Source: Limnobacter litoralis
Lineage (GTDB): Bacteria; Pseudomonadota; Gammaproteobacteria; Burkholderiales; Burkholderiaceae_B
NCBI RefSeq assembly: GCF_030160455.1
Contig: NZ_BSOJ01000009.1
Span: 170,709 to 234,708 of the forward strand
Direction: 5' to 3'
DNA length: 64,000 bases
The position numbers were made by a program, and so were the translations under genes. Positions 36,122 through 44,891 of the stretch are shown piece after piece (within the stretch, counting starts at the first letter, position 1; every line of letters begins with the position of its first letter). Under the pieces are notes generated by a model. That model was given only the letters and a program-made list of their open reading frames with translations, was not told the origin of the DNA and did no database searches.

Positions 36122-37615
36122 TCAAGAGGAACAACTCAGTACAAGAGACCGAGCCCATTCGGGCGTTTCACCGTAAAAGTCTGCACTGGCCGCTTTGGTA
36201 TTGAAGGGATCAATCAGGGCTTGGTAAAGGTCTTCAATGCCCGAAAAGTCACCTGTCTTGGATTGTTCAATGCAATTTTGTAGCAAATGATTACGCAGCA
36301 CAAATGCTGGATTGATGGCGTCCAACCCGTCTGTATTGGGTTGAAGAGCCAACCAGTGCCCAAGCCATTGGCGACCTGCGTCTACCTGCTCGCTTTGCCC
36401 AAGCTTGAGTGCGAAGAAAGAGGACTGCTGCCATTGGGCCCAACATTGTTCGAGGCCCAGTTCAGGAGTGATGACAGACAGTGACCGGAAGAACCGTGTG
36501 AAATCAATTTGTTGCTCATGCATGAACTTCAGTGTGTCTTCTTCAAATCCGTTGGCCTGCGCCGGGTTCAGACCCAGCTTTGCACAGAACAGGTCTCGAT
36601 GGGCCTGTTGAAAATGATCCACGTAGCCGTCCAGTAGCGATTGCAGATCTTCTTTGCCATGCGGAAGTAGGGGACTCAATGCCTGAGCCAGTGCGTACAG
36701 GTTCCAGTGCCCGATTTGGGGTTGGTTGCGGTAGCTGTAGCGCCCTTGGTGATCGGAATGGTTGCAGATGTGGTCAATGTCAAAGTGGTCTATGAAGCCG
36801 TAGGGTCCATAGTCGATGGTCAAACCGAGCAATGACATATTGTCTGTGTTCATCACACCATGGCAAAAACCGACCGATTGCCACTGCGCCATGAGCTTGG
36901 CAGTCCGCTGGATGACCCAAGCGAGCCAGTCAAACAGGGTTTTTTCGAAGTGATCTTCTGCATGGGCTGAGGCAAGCTCGGGATGCTGGTTTTGAATGTG
37001 CCACAGCAACAGGGTTTTGAGTGCATCCAGCTGGTTGCTGTAGGTGAAGTATTCAATGTGCCCAAAGCGCAAGAAACTGGGGCTGACCCGACACACCACG
37101 GCCGCTGTTTCCGTGGTTTCACGGAACACCGGGTCGGCGGTTGCCGTCAGGCTAAGTGCGCGCGTAGTGGGTATGCCAAGGTGGTGCATGGCCTCAGAGG
37201 CCAGGTATTCACGGATGGAAGACCGGAGCACTGCTCGGCCATCGCCCTGCCTGGAAAATGGAGTGGGCCCGGCACCTTTTAGCTGTAATTGCTGATAGCC
37301 CGATGGTGTGTCCATTTCGGCAATCAACAAGGCGCGCCCGTCACCCAGTTGCGGCACGAAAACGCCAAACTGATGGCCGCAATAAATGCTGGCCACACTG
37401 GGGTAACCCGGCCAAGGCTGGTTACCCGTCAGTTGATCGATGGCTGCTTTGCTCCGCAAGCTGTCGGGCTGAAGGCCGAGTGCGTTGCTTAAGGATTCGT
37501 TCAGGTGAAGCAAGTGAGGCGTTTCGCGCAGCGGTGTGGCTGGAACGTTGTACACAAAAGGCTTGCCAAGCTTGGCGTAGCGGTGGGTTAAAACGGGGCT
37601 TTTTACATCAAACAC
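36122..37615 (-). CDS. selO: Protein adenylyltransferase SelO (YdiU)
   Basis: A pseudokinase-fold AMPylator of 497 residues that modifies redox proteins. GDGRALLIAEM and QLKGAGPTPFSRQGDGRAV (near 105-125) are the nucleotide loop, SEAMHHLGIPTTRALS follows, and GVMNTDNMSLLGLTIDYGPYGF (near 255) is the catalytic block. The chain ends in SCSS with the penultimate-type Cys that replaces selenocysteine of eukaryotic SelO. GTG at 37615 is used: it has AGG upstream and gives the family length, while the frame to 37714 would run through the divergent promoter. Confidence 0.92.
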   Translation of the reverse strand: MFDVKSPVLTHRYAKLGKPFVYNVPATPLRETPHLLHLNESLSNALGLQPDSLRSKAAIDQLTGNQPWPGYPSVASIYCGHQFGVFVPQLGDGRALLIAEMDTPSGYQQLQLKGAGPTPFSRQGDGRAVLRSSIREYLASEAMHHLGIPTTRALSLTATADPVFRETTETAAVVCRVSPSFLRFGHIEYFTYSNQLDALKTLLLWHIQNQHPELASAHAEDHFEKTLFDWLAWVIQRTAKLMAQWQSVGFCHGVMNTDNMSLLGLTIDYGPYGFIDHFDIDHICNHSDHQGRYSYRNQPQIGHWNLYALAQALSPLLPHGKEDLQSLLDGYVDHFQQAHRDLFCAKLGLNPAQANGFEEDTLKFMHEQQIDFTRFFRSLSVITPELGLEQCWAQWQQSSFFALKLGQSEQVDAGRQWLGHWLALQPNTDGLDAINPAFVLRNHLLQNCIEQSKTGDFSGIEDLYQALIDPFNTKAASADFYGETPEWARSLVLSCSS

Positions 37616-37643
37616 GTGCGGACCTGAAGTATAGTTTGGATTA

Positions 37644-37671
37644 TTGTTTGCAAAAGCAAACACCTTATTAC
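37644..37671 (+). promoter_or_regulatory. Operator-controlled promoter of the acyl-CoA ligase gene
   Basis: TTGTTT (37644-37649) and TATTAC (37666-37671) are 16 bases apart. A perfect palindrome with 7-bp arms, TGTTTGC-AAAA-GCAAACA (37645-37662), fills the spacer. This is a standard repressor geometry; the regulator is not encoded nearby. The selO start lies 29 bases away on the other strand. Confidence 0.6.
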
Positions 37672-37693
37672 AACACACAAAGGAGACGAGGCG

Positions 37694-39328
37694 ATGCAAG
37701 GTTTGATGATGCACATGCCATTGCTGATTTCATCCATTCTGGATCACGCTGAAAGGCACCACCCGCACGTGGAAGTGGTTTCAAGAAGAACAGAAGGAGA
37801 CATTCACCGCAGCAACTACGCGACAATCGCAAAGCGTGCGCGCCAGTTGGCCAACAAGCTGACTTCAGAAGGCGTTAAAAAAGGCGAGAACATTGCCACA
37901 CTCGCCTGGAATGGTTATCGCCACGTTGAGATTTACTATGCGGTGTCGGGCATGGGGGCCGTGGTTCACACGCTGAACCCCCGACTGTTTCCCGAGCAAT
38001 TGGTCTACATTATCAACCATGCCAAAGACACGACGGTGTTTTTCGACAGCACGTTTGCGCCATTGGTCAAAGCAGTTGCTCCGGCTTGTCCCACGGTCAA
38101 GCGATGGGTGCTGATGTGCGATTCTGATCGCATGCCTGCTGATCCGCCTGTGGCAGGTCTGTTGAACTATGAAGATTTTTTGAAGGGACAATCGGACGAG
38201 TTCGTCTGGCCGCAACTTGATGAGCAGGATGCCTCCAGCCTTTGCTACACCTCAGGCACCACGGGCAACCCGAAAGGTGCCCTGTATTCCCACCGATCAA
38301 CGGTGTTGCACGCCATGGGCGCCTGTATGCCAGATGCGCTGGGAATCAGCAGCCGAGACGCTGTGATGCCGGTGGTGCCCATGTTCCACGTCAATGCCTG
38401 GGGCTTGCCTTACATCGCGGCCATGGTCGGCGCGAAGATGGTCATGCCAGGCGCAGGAATGGATGGTGAATCCCTGTACCGGCTCATGGAAGACGAGAAG
38501 GTCAATTTCTCGGCGGGTGTCCCAACCGTCTGGCTGGGGCTGCTGAATTATGTTCAACAAAACAAGCTGAAGTTCAGCACCTTCCGGCACACCGTGATTG
38601 GCGGCTCAGCTTGCCCGCCAGCCATGATCAAGGCGCTGAATGACCTTGACGTTCAGGTGGTTCACGCTTGGGGGATGACCGAACTATCCCCCCTGGGAAC
38701 GGTGTGCCGACTCAATGCCGATCACCTTGAGTTGCCGCTTGAAAAGCAACGGGAAGTGCTGTTGCGGCAGGGCAAAGTGATCTATGGCGTCGACATGCGG
38801 ATCGTCAATGACGACGGCGAGGATCTGCCTTGGGACGGCAATGCTTTTGGTGATTTGCTGGTGCGCGGGCATTGGGTGATCAATGCGTATTACGGTGGGG
38901 AAGGCGAGAAGGCGTTTTCTACAGACAAAGAGGGTAAGCGCTGGTTTTCAACGGGAGACGTCTCGAAAATTCATCCTGACGGTTACATGCAGATTACCGA
39001 TCGCAGCAAAGATGTGATCAAGTCTGGCGGTGAATGGATCAGTTCAATCGATCTGGAAAACGTGGCAATGGCTCATCCTGCTGTGCATGAAGCCGCTGTG
39101 ATTGCCGTGCGCCACCCCAAATGGGATGAGCGTCCCCTGTTGATCGTGGTCAAGAAGCCTGGGGCGGAGCTGACTGCAAAAGAAATGCTTCATTTTTACG
39201 AGGGCAAAGTCGCGAAAATGAGTATTCCTGACGCGGTGGAGTTTGTGGATGAAATTCCGCACACCGCCACTGGTAAAATCCAGAAATTGAAGTTGCGTGA
39301 GCTCTTCAAGGACTACCAATTGACTTAA
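37694..39328 (+). CDS. Acyl-CoA synthetase (AMP-forming, AlkK/FadD3-like)
   Basis: A 544-residue ANL-superfamily ligase that activates a fatty or other carboxylic acid to its CoA ester through an acyl-AMP. The P-loop is YTSGTTGNPKGALYSH near residue 183, VHAWGMTELSPLG is A5-like, STGDVSKIHPDGYMQITDRSKDVIKSGGEWISS holds A7/A8, and the catalytic Lys is in TATGKIQKLKLRE. Sequence style is that of medium to long-chain ligases, but chain length cannot be told. A strong AAAGGAG site lies eight bases before the ATG. Confidence 0.92.
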   Translation: MQGLMMHMPLLISSILDHAERHHPHVEVVSRRTEGDIHRSNYATIAKRARQLANKLTSEGVKKGENIATLAWNGYRHVEIYYAVSGMGAVVHTLNPRLFPEQLVYIINHAKDTTVFFDSTFAPLVKAVAPACPTVKRWVLMCDSDRMPADPPVAGLLNYEDFLKGQSDEFVWPQLDEQDASSLCYTSGTTGNPKGALYSHRSTVLHAMGACMPDALGISSRDAVMPVVPMFHVNAWGLPYIAAMVGAKMVMPGAGMDGESLYRLMEDEKVNFSAGVPTVWLGLLNYVQQNKLKFSTFRHTVIGGSACPPAMIKALNDLDVQVVHAWGMTELSPLGTVCRLNADHLELPLEKQREVLLRQGKVIYGVDMRIVNDDGEDLPWDGNAFGDLLVRGHWVINAYYGGEGEKAFSTDKEGKRWFSTGDVSKIHPDGYMQITDRSKDVIKSGGEWISSIDLENVAMAHPAVHEAAVIAVRHPKWDERPLLIVVKKPGAELTAKEMLHFYEGKVAKMSIPDAVEFVDEIPHTATGKIQKLKLRELFKDYQLT

Positions 39329-39344
39329 CAGGAATCAGCAGCAA

Positions 39345-39647
39345 ATGATCAAGCACATCGTATTCTGGCAACTCAAAGACGAGGCCAATGGCAAATCAAA
39401 GCAGGAAAACATGCAGTTGGTGAAGGAAAAACTGCTTTCTTGCGCAAACGTGGTGCCGGGCATTGTGGCATTTGAAGTGGGCATGGGCGGCGGCAAACTG
39501 CAATGCACATACGATGTGGCTTTGTATTCTGCTTTTGAGAACGAGGCTGCACTGGATGCTTATCAAGTGCACCCTGATCATCAGGCCATCAAGGCTTTTA
39601 TTGGTTCAGTGGTCAGCGCGCGTCAGTGCATGGACTACGAAGTGTAA
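39345..39647 (+). CDS. Dabb (stress-responsive A/B barrel) domain protein
   Basis: A 100-residue dimeric ferredoxin-like barrel. MIKHIVFWQLKDEANGKSK at the start, GIVAFEVGM and the YQVHPDHQAIKAFI segment match the Dabb pattern, including conserved His residues. Members vary between small enzymes and stress proteins, so no reaction is claimed. It lies 16 bases after the acyl-CoA ligase gene and is probably cotranscribed. Its end overlaps the convergent NRDE gene by 35 bases. Confidence 0.88.
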   Translation: MIKHIVFWQLKDEANGKSKQENMQLVKEKLLSCANVVPGIVAFEVGMGGGKLQCTYDVALYSAFENEAALDAYQVHPDHQAIKAFIGSVVSARQCMDYEV

Positions 39648-40410
39648 TGTCGAGTTGAACCGCAGGGCCCAATGCCTCGCCATTGGGTCCGAAACTGACC
39701 TCTGTCAGTTTGCAAACACCCTCTGATGTCACAACAAGCACCGTGCTGCAACGTGTGCCATACACCGGCGACACAATTTTTGTAGCCGACAGCATTTTTT
39801 CCCACGCATAAGGCACCCCTGTAGACGGCAAGACGGCGTCCTCAGCGGTCGCTTCATCGGCGAGCAGATCAAGACCAGACCTCGTGATTTCGTCCACCGA
39901 CAGTTGAGAACTGCGCATCAAGTCTTTCAGACCCTTGGCCAACTTCTCTGATTTGGGCCACATGTCGTTCAGCGCGCCATTGGACAGCACGTGGATGCCC
40001 GGTGTCAGTGTTTGCGGACCTTGACCAGCTTGGTTGCTGAGGTAAGTCATCGCCACCATGTCTGATTTCAGTTCCCCAGCGATGAGATTGAAGCCTGCGT
40101 ATTGCTGCGACTGCAATTCATCGGGCAATGCACCGCCCGTGAGATATTGGGTAATCAGATGGCCGCGGCTGGGGGCATCGGTGCCTTTGTTCAGGGCTGC
40201 ATTTCTGACGTTGGTCAGTAGGCCAAACTGACCTCTAGGGTTGATGCCCAGCCAAGTGCCGCCAGATTGAAGGTCTTTGCCTGCAACAATGTCATGGTCG
40301 GACCAGCGATGCAAAGGGGCTGCCGCACGTTGGTGGAATTCATCCCGATTGGCAAGGCACACAAACGGGAAGCTTCCCTCGGGGTTGATGTGAAAGGCTG
40401 CAAGGCACAT
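39613..40410 (-). CDS. NRDE (TANGO2-like) family protein
   Basis: A 265-residue protein named for the conserved NRDE tetrapeptide, seen here as LANRDEFHQRAA near residue 20. Cys2 follows the initiator Met, as in the whole family, and could become the N-terminal residue after Met removal. GGTWLGINPRGQFGLLTNVR near 50 is another conserved block. Human TANGO2 links to lipid and haem handling; the bacterial role is unclear. ATG at 40410 lies two bases after the DUF4936 stop; an upstream extension would overlap that gene. Confidence 0.9.
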   Translation of the reverse strand: MCLAAFHINPEGSFPFVCLANRDEFHQRAAAPLHRWSDHDIVAGKDLQSGGTWLGINPRGQFGLLTNVRNAALNKGTDAPSRGHLITQYLTGGALPDELQSQQYAGFNLIAGELKSDMVAMTYLSNQAGQGPQTLTPGIHVLSNGALNDMWPKSEKLAKGLKDLMRSSQLSVDEITRSGLDLLADEATAEDAVLPSTGVPYAWEKMLSATKIVSPVYGTRCSTVLVVTSEGVCKLTEVSFGPNGEALGPAVQLDITLRSPCTDAR

Positions 40411-40412
40411 GA

Positions 40413-40718
40413 TCAGGCGTCTGCTTGAAGGACGAAGAGTTCGGTGTGGCGGTCGCACTCAGGCTTTTCTCCCAGTTCGACTTGCACGATCTGGTCGAGA
40501 CGGGCCTGCGCCTCGAAGGGGTTTCCTTCAGCAAATTCGTAAATTTCCATCAGGGTGATGACGGGCTTTCCATCTTCATCTGCCCGCCGCATCAGCCGGG
40601 TGGCTGCACCACTCTGATTCGCCATTTGCTGCATGATTTTCTTGCTTTGCAAACAGGCGCTGGCCAGCGCTGCCGGGTCAACCTTGTAGTAAACGTACAG
40701 TGCGTAGGAAACCTTCAT
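40413..40718 (-). CDS. DUF4936 family protein
   Basis: A 101-residue protein with a ferredoxin-like alternation of strands and helices (SYALYVYYKVDP, LMEIYEFAEG). It matches small DUF4936 proteins that sit between ygfZ and NRDE-type genes in Burkholderiales. No cofactor motif is seen and no function can be named. ATGA overlap with ygfZ implies coupled translation. Confidence 0.82.
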   Translation of the reverse strand: MKVSYALYVYYKVDPAALASACLQSKKIMQQMANQSGAATRLMRRADEDGKPVITLMEIYEFAEGNPFEAQARLDQIVQVELGEKPECDRHTELFVLQADA

Positions 40719-41647
40719 GCGTACTGGTTGCCCTTGGCTTGAATGTCATAAGGTGGCAATTGAATGCGCTGAAGGGGTATTTTTTGACCGTTTGAGTCCA
40801 CGCTGAGTTTTGATTCGCTTTGCAAGGCGATGTCAACCGGACATTCAAACAGGACCAGACATTGACCACCATCCATTGCGGCATTTACTACCTGGCCAAC
40901 GGGTTCGTTGTCTTTGCCTTCAAGCCAAATGTCGGATTTTTCAGCCACAGGTGCATCCACCTCAATAAGCCCTATTACGCTGCGTTTTTTACTTTTCCCC
41001 AAATAATGGCTTCGGGCAACCACTTCCTGGCCCGGGTAGCAGCCTTTGTCGAATGACACGCCACCGATCAGGTCGAAGTTGATCTGCTGGGGGACAAACT
41101 CCTCCCAGGTTGAGGGTGTGACCATGGGTATGCCCAGCTTGATGAGTGCGACTGAAAAAGCGTTGTCTGCCAGTGTGCCATGGCCGTCTGCTGAATGTGC
41201 ATCGGGTGACTCTGCTTGAGGGTTCAATTGCAGCGCGCAGGGGTCCGATTGCCCAGGCAATGCACGCAGCGAGATGTGAAGCGAACCATCGTCAAGGACA
41301 GATTTTGTCATCGCATCGCCCGGACGCGCTTGAAGGAAATTGATCTGATATTGATTGGAGACATTTTCAAGAACAACTTTGCTTCTTAAGACAAACATCC
41401 GAAGGCGTTTAATGAGTGGCTCAATGAGCCCTCGATGAGTCAACATCAAATAAGCGTCTTCATGTCGAATGACAATAAAGCTGGCCAATTGCCGACCCTT
41501 GGCCGTGCAGTAGCCGGCCAAAGTGACCTTGTTTGGGCTGAGTGATGCAATGGCCTGCGTCATTTGGGCCTGCAAAAACGCAGTGCTGTCTGCACCTGTT
41601 ACTCGCACCAAACCCATGTGGGTTAAATTAACAGTTGCAATATTCAA
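40715..41647 (-). CDS. ygfZ: YgfZ folate-binding protein (iron-sulfur cluster repair)
   Basis: A tetrahydrofolate-binding GcvT-like protein of 310 residues that helps build or repair [4Fe-4S] enzymes. The signature is KGCYPGQEVVARSHYLGKSKKR near residue 205, with the reactive Cys. An N-terminal domain of the aminomethyltransferase fold precedes it. The start is TTG at 41647 with AGGA six bases upstream; ATG at 41617 is a shorter alternative. First gene of a three-gene cluster. Confidence 0.92.
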   Translation of the reverse strand: MNIATVNLTHMGLVRVTGADSTAFLQAQMTQAIASLSPNKVTLAGYCTAKGRQLASFIVIRHEDAYLMLTHRGLIEPLIKRLRMFVLRSKVVLENVSNQYQINFLQARPGDAMTKSVLDDGSLHISLRALPGQSDPCALQLNPQAESPDAHSADGHGTLADNAFSVALIKLGIPMVTPSTWEEFVPQQINFDLIGGVSFDKGCYPGQEVVARSHYLGKSKKRSVIGLIEVDAPVAEKSDIWLEGKDNEPVGQVVNAAMDGGQCLVLFECPVDIALQSESKLSVDSNGQKIPLQRIQLPPYDIQAKGNQYA

Positions 41648-41777
41648 TTTGAATCCTAAAATGAACGATCACAGTCAAATAGAGTGACAATTTTCGCGGG
41701 TTGTTCAGATCATCATGTTCCATTCTAAACCGATCTGTTACCTTTAGCGGCTGTTGAATTTTGCAGAGAGTCAACGA

Positions 41778-42818
41778 GTGGTCCACCCCAAAAAGAAGAA
41801 GCAAAAAACTGGCACTCAAGCAAAGCCGAGGCCCTTGCTGATTCTTTCCATACTTGCTTTCATCGTACTGGCGTTTGCCGGCCTGGTGTACGGCTTGTTG
41901 AGCCTCGACATTCCACGCGAAAAAGCAGAAGTTTACGTCCGAATTGAGCAAGGTTTTTCAGCCAGACAGGTTGGAAAGGCCTTGCGGTCCAGCGGGCTGG
42001 AAATCGAGCCCAGTGTCTTTGTGCTGGCGGCCAACCTGCTGCATGCCGGTAACAAATTGAAGGCGGGCTACTACAGCATTCCCCCCGGATTGAACACGCT
42101 TCAGCTGATCGATTACCTGAAAAGTGGCAAAGGAATGGTCTTCGACTCGATCACGTTTGTTGAGGGAAGTACCGCGCTCGAAATTTTGACCAATTTGAAA
42201 AACACGGCAGACTTGCGCGACGACCTAGGGAATGCAAGCGAACCTGACTTAGCTCGAAGATTCAATCTTGAAAGCGGCAACCTGGAAGGCTGGATTTCGC
42301 CAGACACTTTCAAATATTCGCCTGGAACCAAACTGTCTGAAGTGCTGATCAACGCGATTGAACTTCAAAAGTCGATATTGGACAAGGCTTGGGCATCAAG
42401 AGACTTGAATGTGCCGTTGAACAACCCGTATGAGGCGCTTATTCTGGCCTCCATCGTCGAGAAAGAGACCGGGCGTGCGTCGGATCGGGCTGCGATTGCG
42501 AGCGTCTTCGAAAATCGCTTAAAAGCGGGCATGCCACTTCAAACCGACCCCACGGTCATTTACGGGCTGGGAAAAGCATTCAATGGCAACCTGACCCGCA
42601 AACATCTGGAAACAGACGGCATTTACAACACTTACCTGCGAACCGGCTTGCCACCCACACCGATATGCAGCCCGGGCAAAGCAGCGCTGGAAGCCGTACT
42701 TCACCCAGCCAAGACGAATTATTATTATTTTGTGGCGCGGGGCGATGGCACAACACACTTTAGCGAAAACCTCAGCGAACACAATGTCGCTGTAAGAAAA
42801 TATCAGTTGGGTAAATAA
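41778..42818 (+). CDS. mltG: Endolytic transglycosylase MltG
   Basis: A membrane-anchored peptidoglycan lyase that ends glycan strands. A basic cytoplasmic tail (PKKKKQK) and one transmembrane helix (about residues 22-44) come first. A LysM-like region follows, then the YceG catalytic domain with Glu in ASIVEKETG near residue 230 and the LPPTPICSPG motif near 300. GTG at 41778 was chosen because GAGAG lies upstream; TTG at 41754 would add eight residues. It precedes tmk-holB as in E. coli. Confidence 0.92.
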   Translation: MVHPKKKKQKTGTQAKPRPLLILSILAFIVLAFAGLVYGLLSLDIPREKAEVYVRIEQGFSARQVGKALRSSGLEIEPSVFVLAANLLHAGNKLKAGYYSIPPGLNTLQLIDYLKSGKGMVFDSITFVEGSTALEILTNLKNTADLRDDLGNASEPDLARRFNLESGNLEGWISPDTFKYSPGTKLSEVLINAIELQKSILDKAWASRDLNVPLNNPYEALILASIVEKETGRASDRAAIASVFENRLKAGMPLQTDPTVIYGLGKAFNGNLTRKHLETDGIYNTYLRTGLPPTPICSPGKAALEAVLHPAKTNYYYFVARGDGTTHFSENLSEHNVAVRKYQLGK

Positions 42819-42826
42819 CACTGACC

Positions 42827-43483
42827 ATGACGATACGCAGGGGACGATTCATCAGTTTTGAGGGAGTTGACGGTGCAGGCAAGTCCACGCACATTCAACG
42901 CGTCAAAGAAGCGATTGAAAGTCGCGGACATCGGTGTGAAGTCACCCGAGAACCCGGCGGAACCGCGTTAAGCGAAAAAATTCGGGAACTGGTGCTGCAT
43001 GACGACATGCAAACGAGAACAGAGTTGTTGTTAATGTATGCAGCGCGTGTCGAGCATGTTGAAACACGAATCAAACCCGCGTTAAACGCCGGAATCTGGA
43101 TTCTGACAGACCGATTTGAAGACTCCAGCTTTGCGTATCAAGGGCAGGGCAATAACCCGGGCTGGCCGGAATGTGAGGCCTTGAGCCAGTGGGCCTTGAA
43201 CGGCTTTTGTCCTGACCTCACCTTTCTGTTCGATCTGCCTGTGTCTGTTTCAATGCAGCGCGTGACTGCGCGTCAGGGGCAGACCGATCGGTTCGAGGTT
43301 AGACCGCAAGCCTACATTGAATTGGTTCGGCAGGGGTTTTTGCGCAGAGCCGATGAGCACCCGGGTCGCGTCAAAGTGCTGGATGCACAGCAGGCTGAGG
43401 ATGCGGTGGGCAAGCAGGTGCTTGAAATCTTTCTGGAATTCATGAAATTCAACGATGGCCTTGATGCCATTGGTGAGGGGTAG
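42827..43483 (+). CDS. tmk: Thymidylate kinase
   Basis: Phosphorylates dTMP to dTDP. The 218-residue chain has the P-loop FEGVDGAGKST near residue 10, the DR motif in LTDRFEDSSFAYQG near 93, and a lid region with RVTARQGQTDRFE. The length matches E. coli Tmk. It is followed directly by holB. Confidence 0.96.
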   Translation: MTIRRGRFISFEGVDGAGKSTHIQRVKEAIESRGHRCEVTREPGGTALSEKIRELVLHDDMQTRTELLLMYAARVEHVETRIKPALNAGIWILTDRFEDSSFAYQGQGNNPGWPECEALSQWALNGFCPDLTFLFDLPVSVSMQRVTARQGQTDRFEVRPQAYIELVRQGFLRRADEHPGRVKVLDAQQAEDAVGKQVLEIFLEFMKFNDGLDAIGEG

Positions 43484-43485
43484 GT

Positions 43486-44505
43486 GTGACCGAAGCTGTC
43501 TTTTCTGCCCCATGGCTGAAGGCCTTATATCGTGAATTAAATCAATTCGCGGCTCACACGCAGTCTCCGGTTCTCGTGCATGGCCAGCAGCGTCGTGGGC
43601 TTTTGTCGGTTGCCAATCAATGGGCTGCCTTTCGACTGTGTGAGCAGCCTGTGGGCGATCAGGCTTGCGAGCACTGCGCCGCCTGTCACATGCGCCAGGG
43701 TGGAAATCATCCCGACTTGCAAGTGCTCTGCCCTCAAAGTGTTTCCCTGGAAATGGGATTCCCCTTGGAGCTGAAAACGGGGACCAAGCCCAGTCAAGAG
43801 ATTCGCGTCGATGATGTGCGCCAGTTGCAGTCTTTTTTGCACACCGCATCCAGTCGTGGGCATGAGCGAATCGTGTTGGTTTACCCCTTCGATGCGCTCA
43901 ATCTGAATGCAGCCAATGCGCTGCTTAAAATTCTTGAAGAGCCCGGAGAGGGATTGAGATTTGTGCTGATCGGGCACAAGCCTGAACATCTATTGCCCAC
44001 GATACGCTCACGTTGTCAGTCATTGGCTGCCACCGAGCCAGATTACAAAGAGGCCGTGACCTGGTTGAAGGGGCTCAGCGTTGCCGAGCCTGAAGTTGCT
44101 TTTAGCCTGGCGATGAATGATCCGTTTGATGCGCTTGATCTGTCAAACAACCAAATTGATCAACTGGGTTTGCGCAAAAAGTGGGTGGATTGGCTGGTGT
44201 CGCCCGAACAACAGAATCAGCTGCCTGCAGGCCTTGAAAAAATGGGGTTTCCGGTTGCAGTGGAGTTGGCCCAGCGGGTGTGTGCAGATTTGTCTGCGGT
44301 GTGTCAGGGCGGGACTGTTGAGGTGTTTCCCTGGTTGGCTCCCCGTGTGTTGTGGGCCAAGCGCATCAGCTTGCAATCGTTGTCTCGGGTGTTTGCGCTG
44401 CTGACTCGGCAAAGTGCGATTGCAGAGCATCCGCTTAACCCCCGTTTGGCGCTAGAGTTTGTGGCACAAGAATGGCACAATCAACTCGTTAAAACGCAAT
44501 CTTGA
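43486..44505 (+). CDS. holB: DNA polymerase III delta' subunit
   Basis: A clamp-loader subunit of 339 residues. The AAA-type N-terminal domain has VHGQQRRGLLSVANQW in place of a working P-loop, as delta' does not hydrolyse ATP. A zinc-binding Cys set is visible (CEHCAACHMRQGGNHPDL). The SRC motif is ILPTIRSRCQ-like (LLPTIRSRCQSL near 165). The start is GTG. The C-terminal collar domain is poorly conserved, as usual. Confidence 0.93.
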   Translation: MTEAVFSAPWLKALYRELNQFAAHTQSPVLVHGQQRRGLLSVANQWAAFRLCEQPVGDQACEHCAACHMRQGGNHPDLQVLCPQSVSLEMGFPLELKTGTKPSQEIRVDDVRQLQSFLHTASSRGHERIVLVYPFDALNLNAANALLKILEEPGEGLRFVLIGHKPEHLLPTIRSRCQSLAATEPDYKEAVTWLKGLSVAEPEVAFSLAMNDPFDALDLSNNQIDQLGLRKKWVDWLVSPEQQNQLPAGLEKMGFPVAVELAQRVCADLSAVCQGGTVEVFPWLAPRVLWAKRISLQSLSRVFALLTRQSAIAEHPLNPRLALEFVAQEWHNQLVKTQS

Positions 44506-44516
44506 CGACAGGCTGA

Positions 44517-44891
44517 ATGAACCAGATGCTGAACAATGGCAATACGCAGGGGGCCCGCCCCTGGATGCACACCCTTAACCTGCTTGACAAGGCGACGGTT
44601 TCGAAGCACTACATGCCATTTATCAAGGGCGGTGGCGTGTTTCTTGAAACCGAAAAGGAATACCAGCTGAAAGACCCGGTGTTTGTGTTGCTGACAGTGG
44701 GTGAAGAGGGTAAGAAATTTCCCGTCAATGGCCGGGTGGTCTGGGTGTGTGGCAGCAATGCGCGTGGCGACAGGCCACGTGGCATCGGCGTTCAGTTTCC
44801 GAAAGATGAGACAGGTGAAAGTGCACGGAGCACAATCGAGGAGATGACGGGTAAAATGTTTTGGTCTTTACCAAAATCAGCAACCTTGTAG
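44517..44891 (+). CDS. PilZ-domain protein, type IV pilus type
   Basis: A 124-residue PilZ protein. GGGVFLETEKEYQLKDPVFVLLT and FPVNGRVVWVCG with RPRGIGVQFP form the barrel. The c-di-GMP binding RxxxR motif expected at the N-terminus is not evident, as in Pseudomonas PilZ, which acts in type IV pilus assembly instead. The conserved position between holB and tatD supports that subtype. ATG at 44526 is an alternative start. Confidence 0.88.
   Translation: MNQMLNNGNTQGARPWMHTLNLLDKATVSKHYMPFIKGGGVFLETEKEYQLKDPVFVLLTVGEEGKKFPVNGRVVWVCGSNARGDRPRGIGVQFPKDETGESARSTIEEMTGKMFWSLPKSATL

Noticed and set aside
37616..37714. Longer N-terminus of selO up to 37714
   Set aside because: The extra residues would be read from the divergent promoter and operator and do not resemble the SelO N-terminus; GTG at 37615 fits better.
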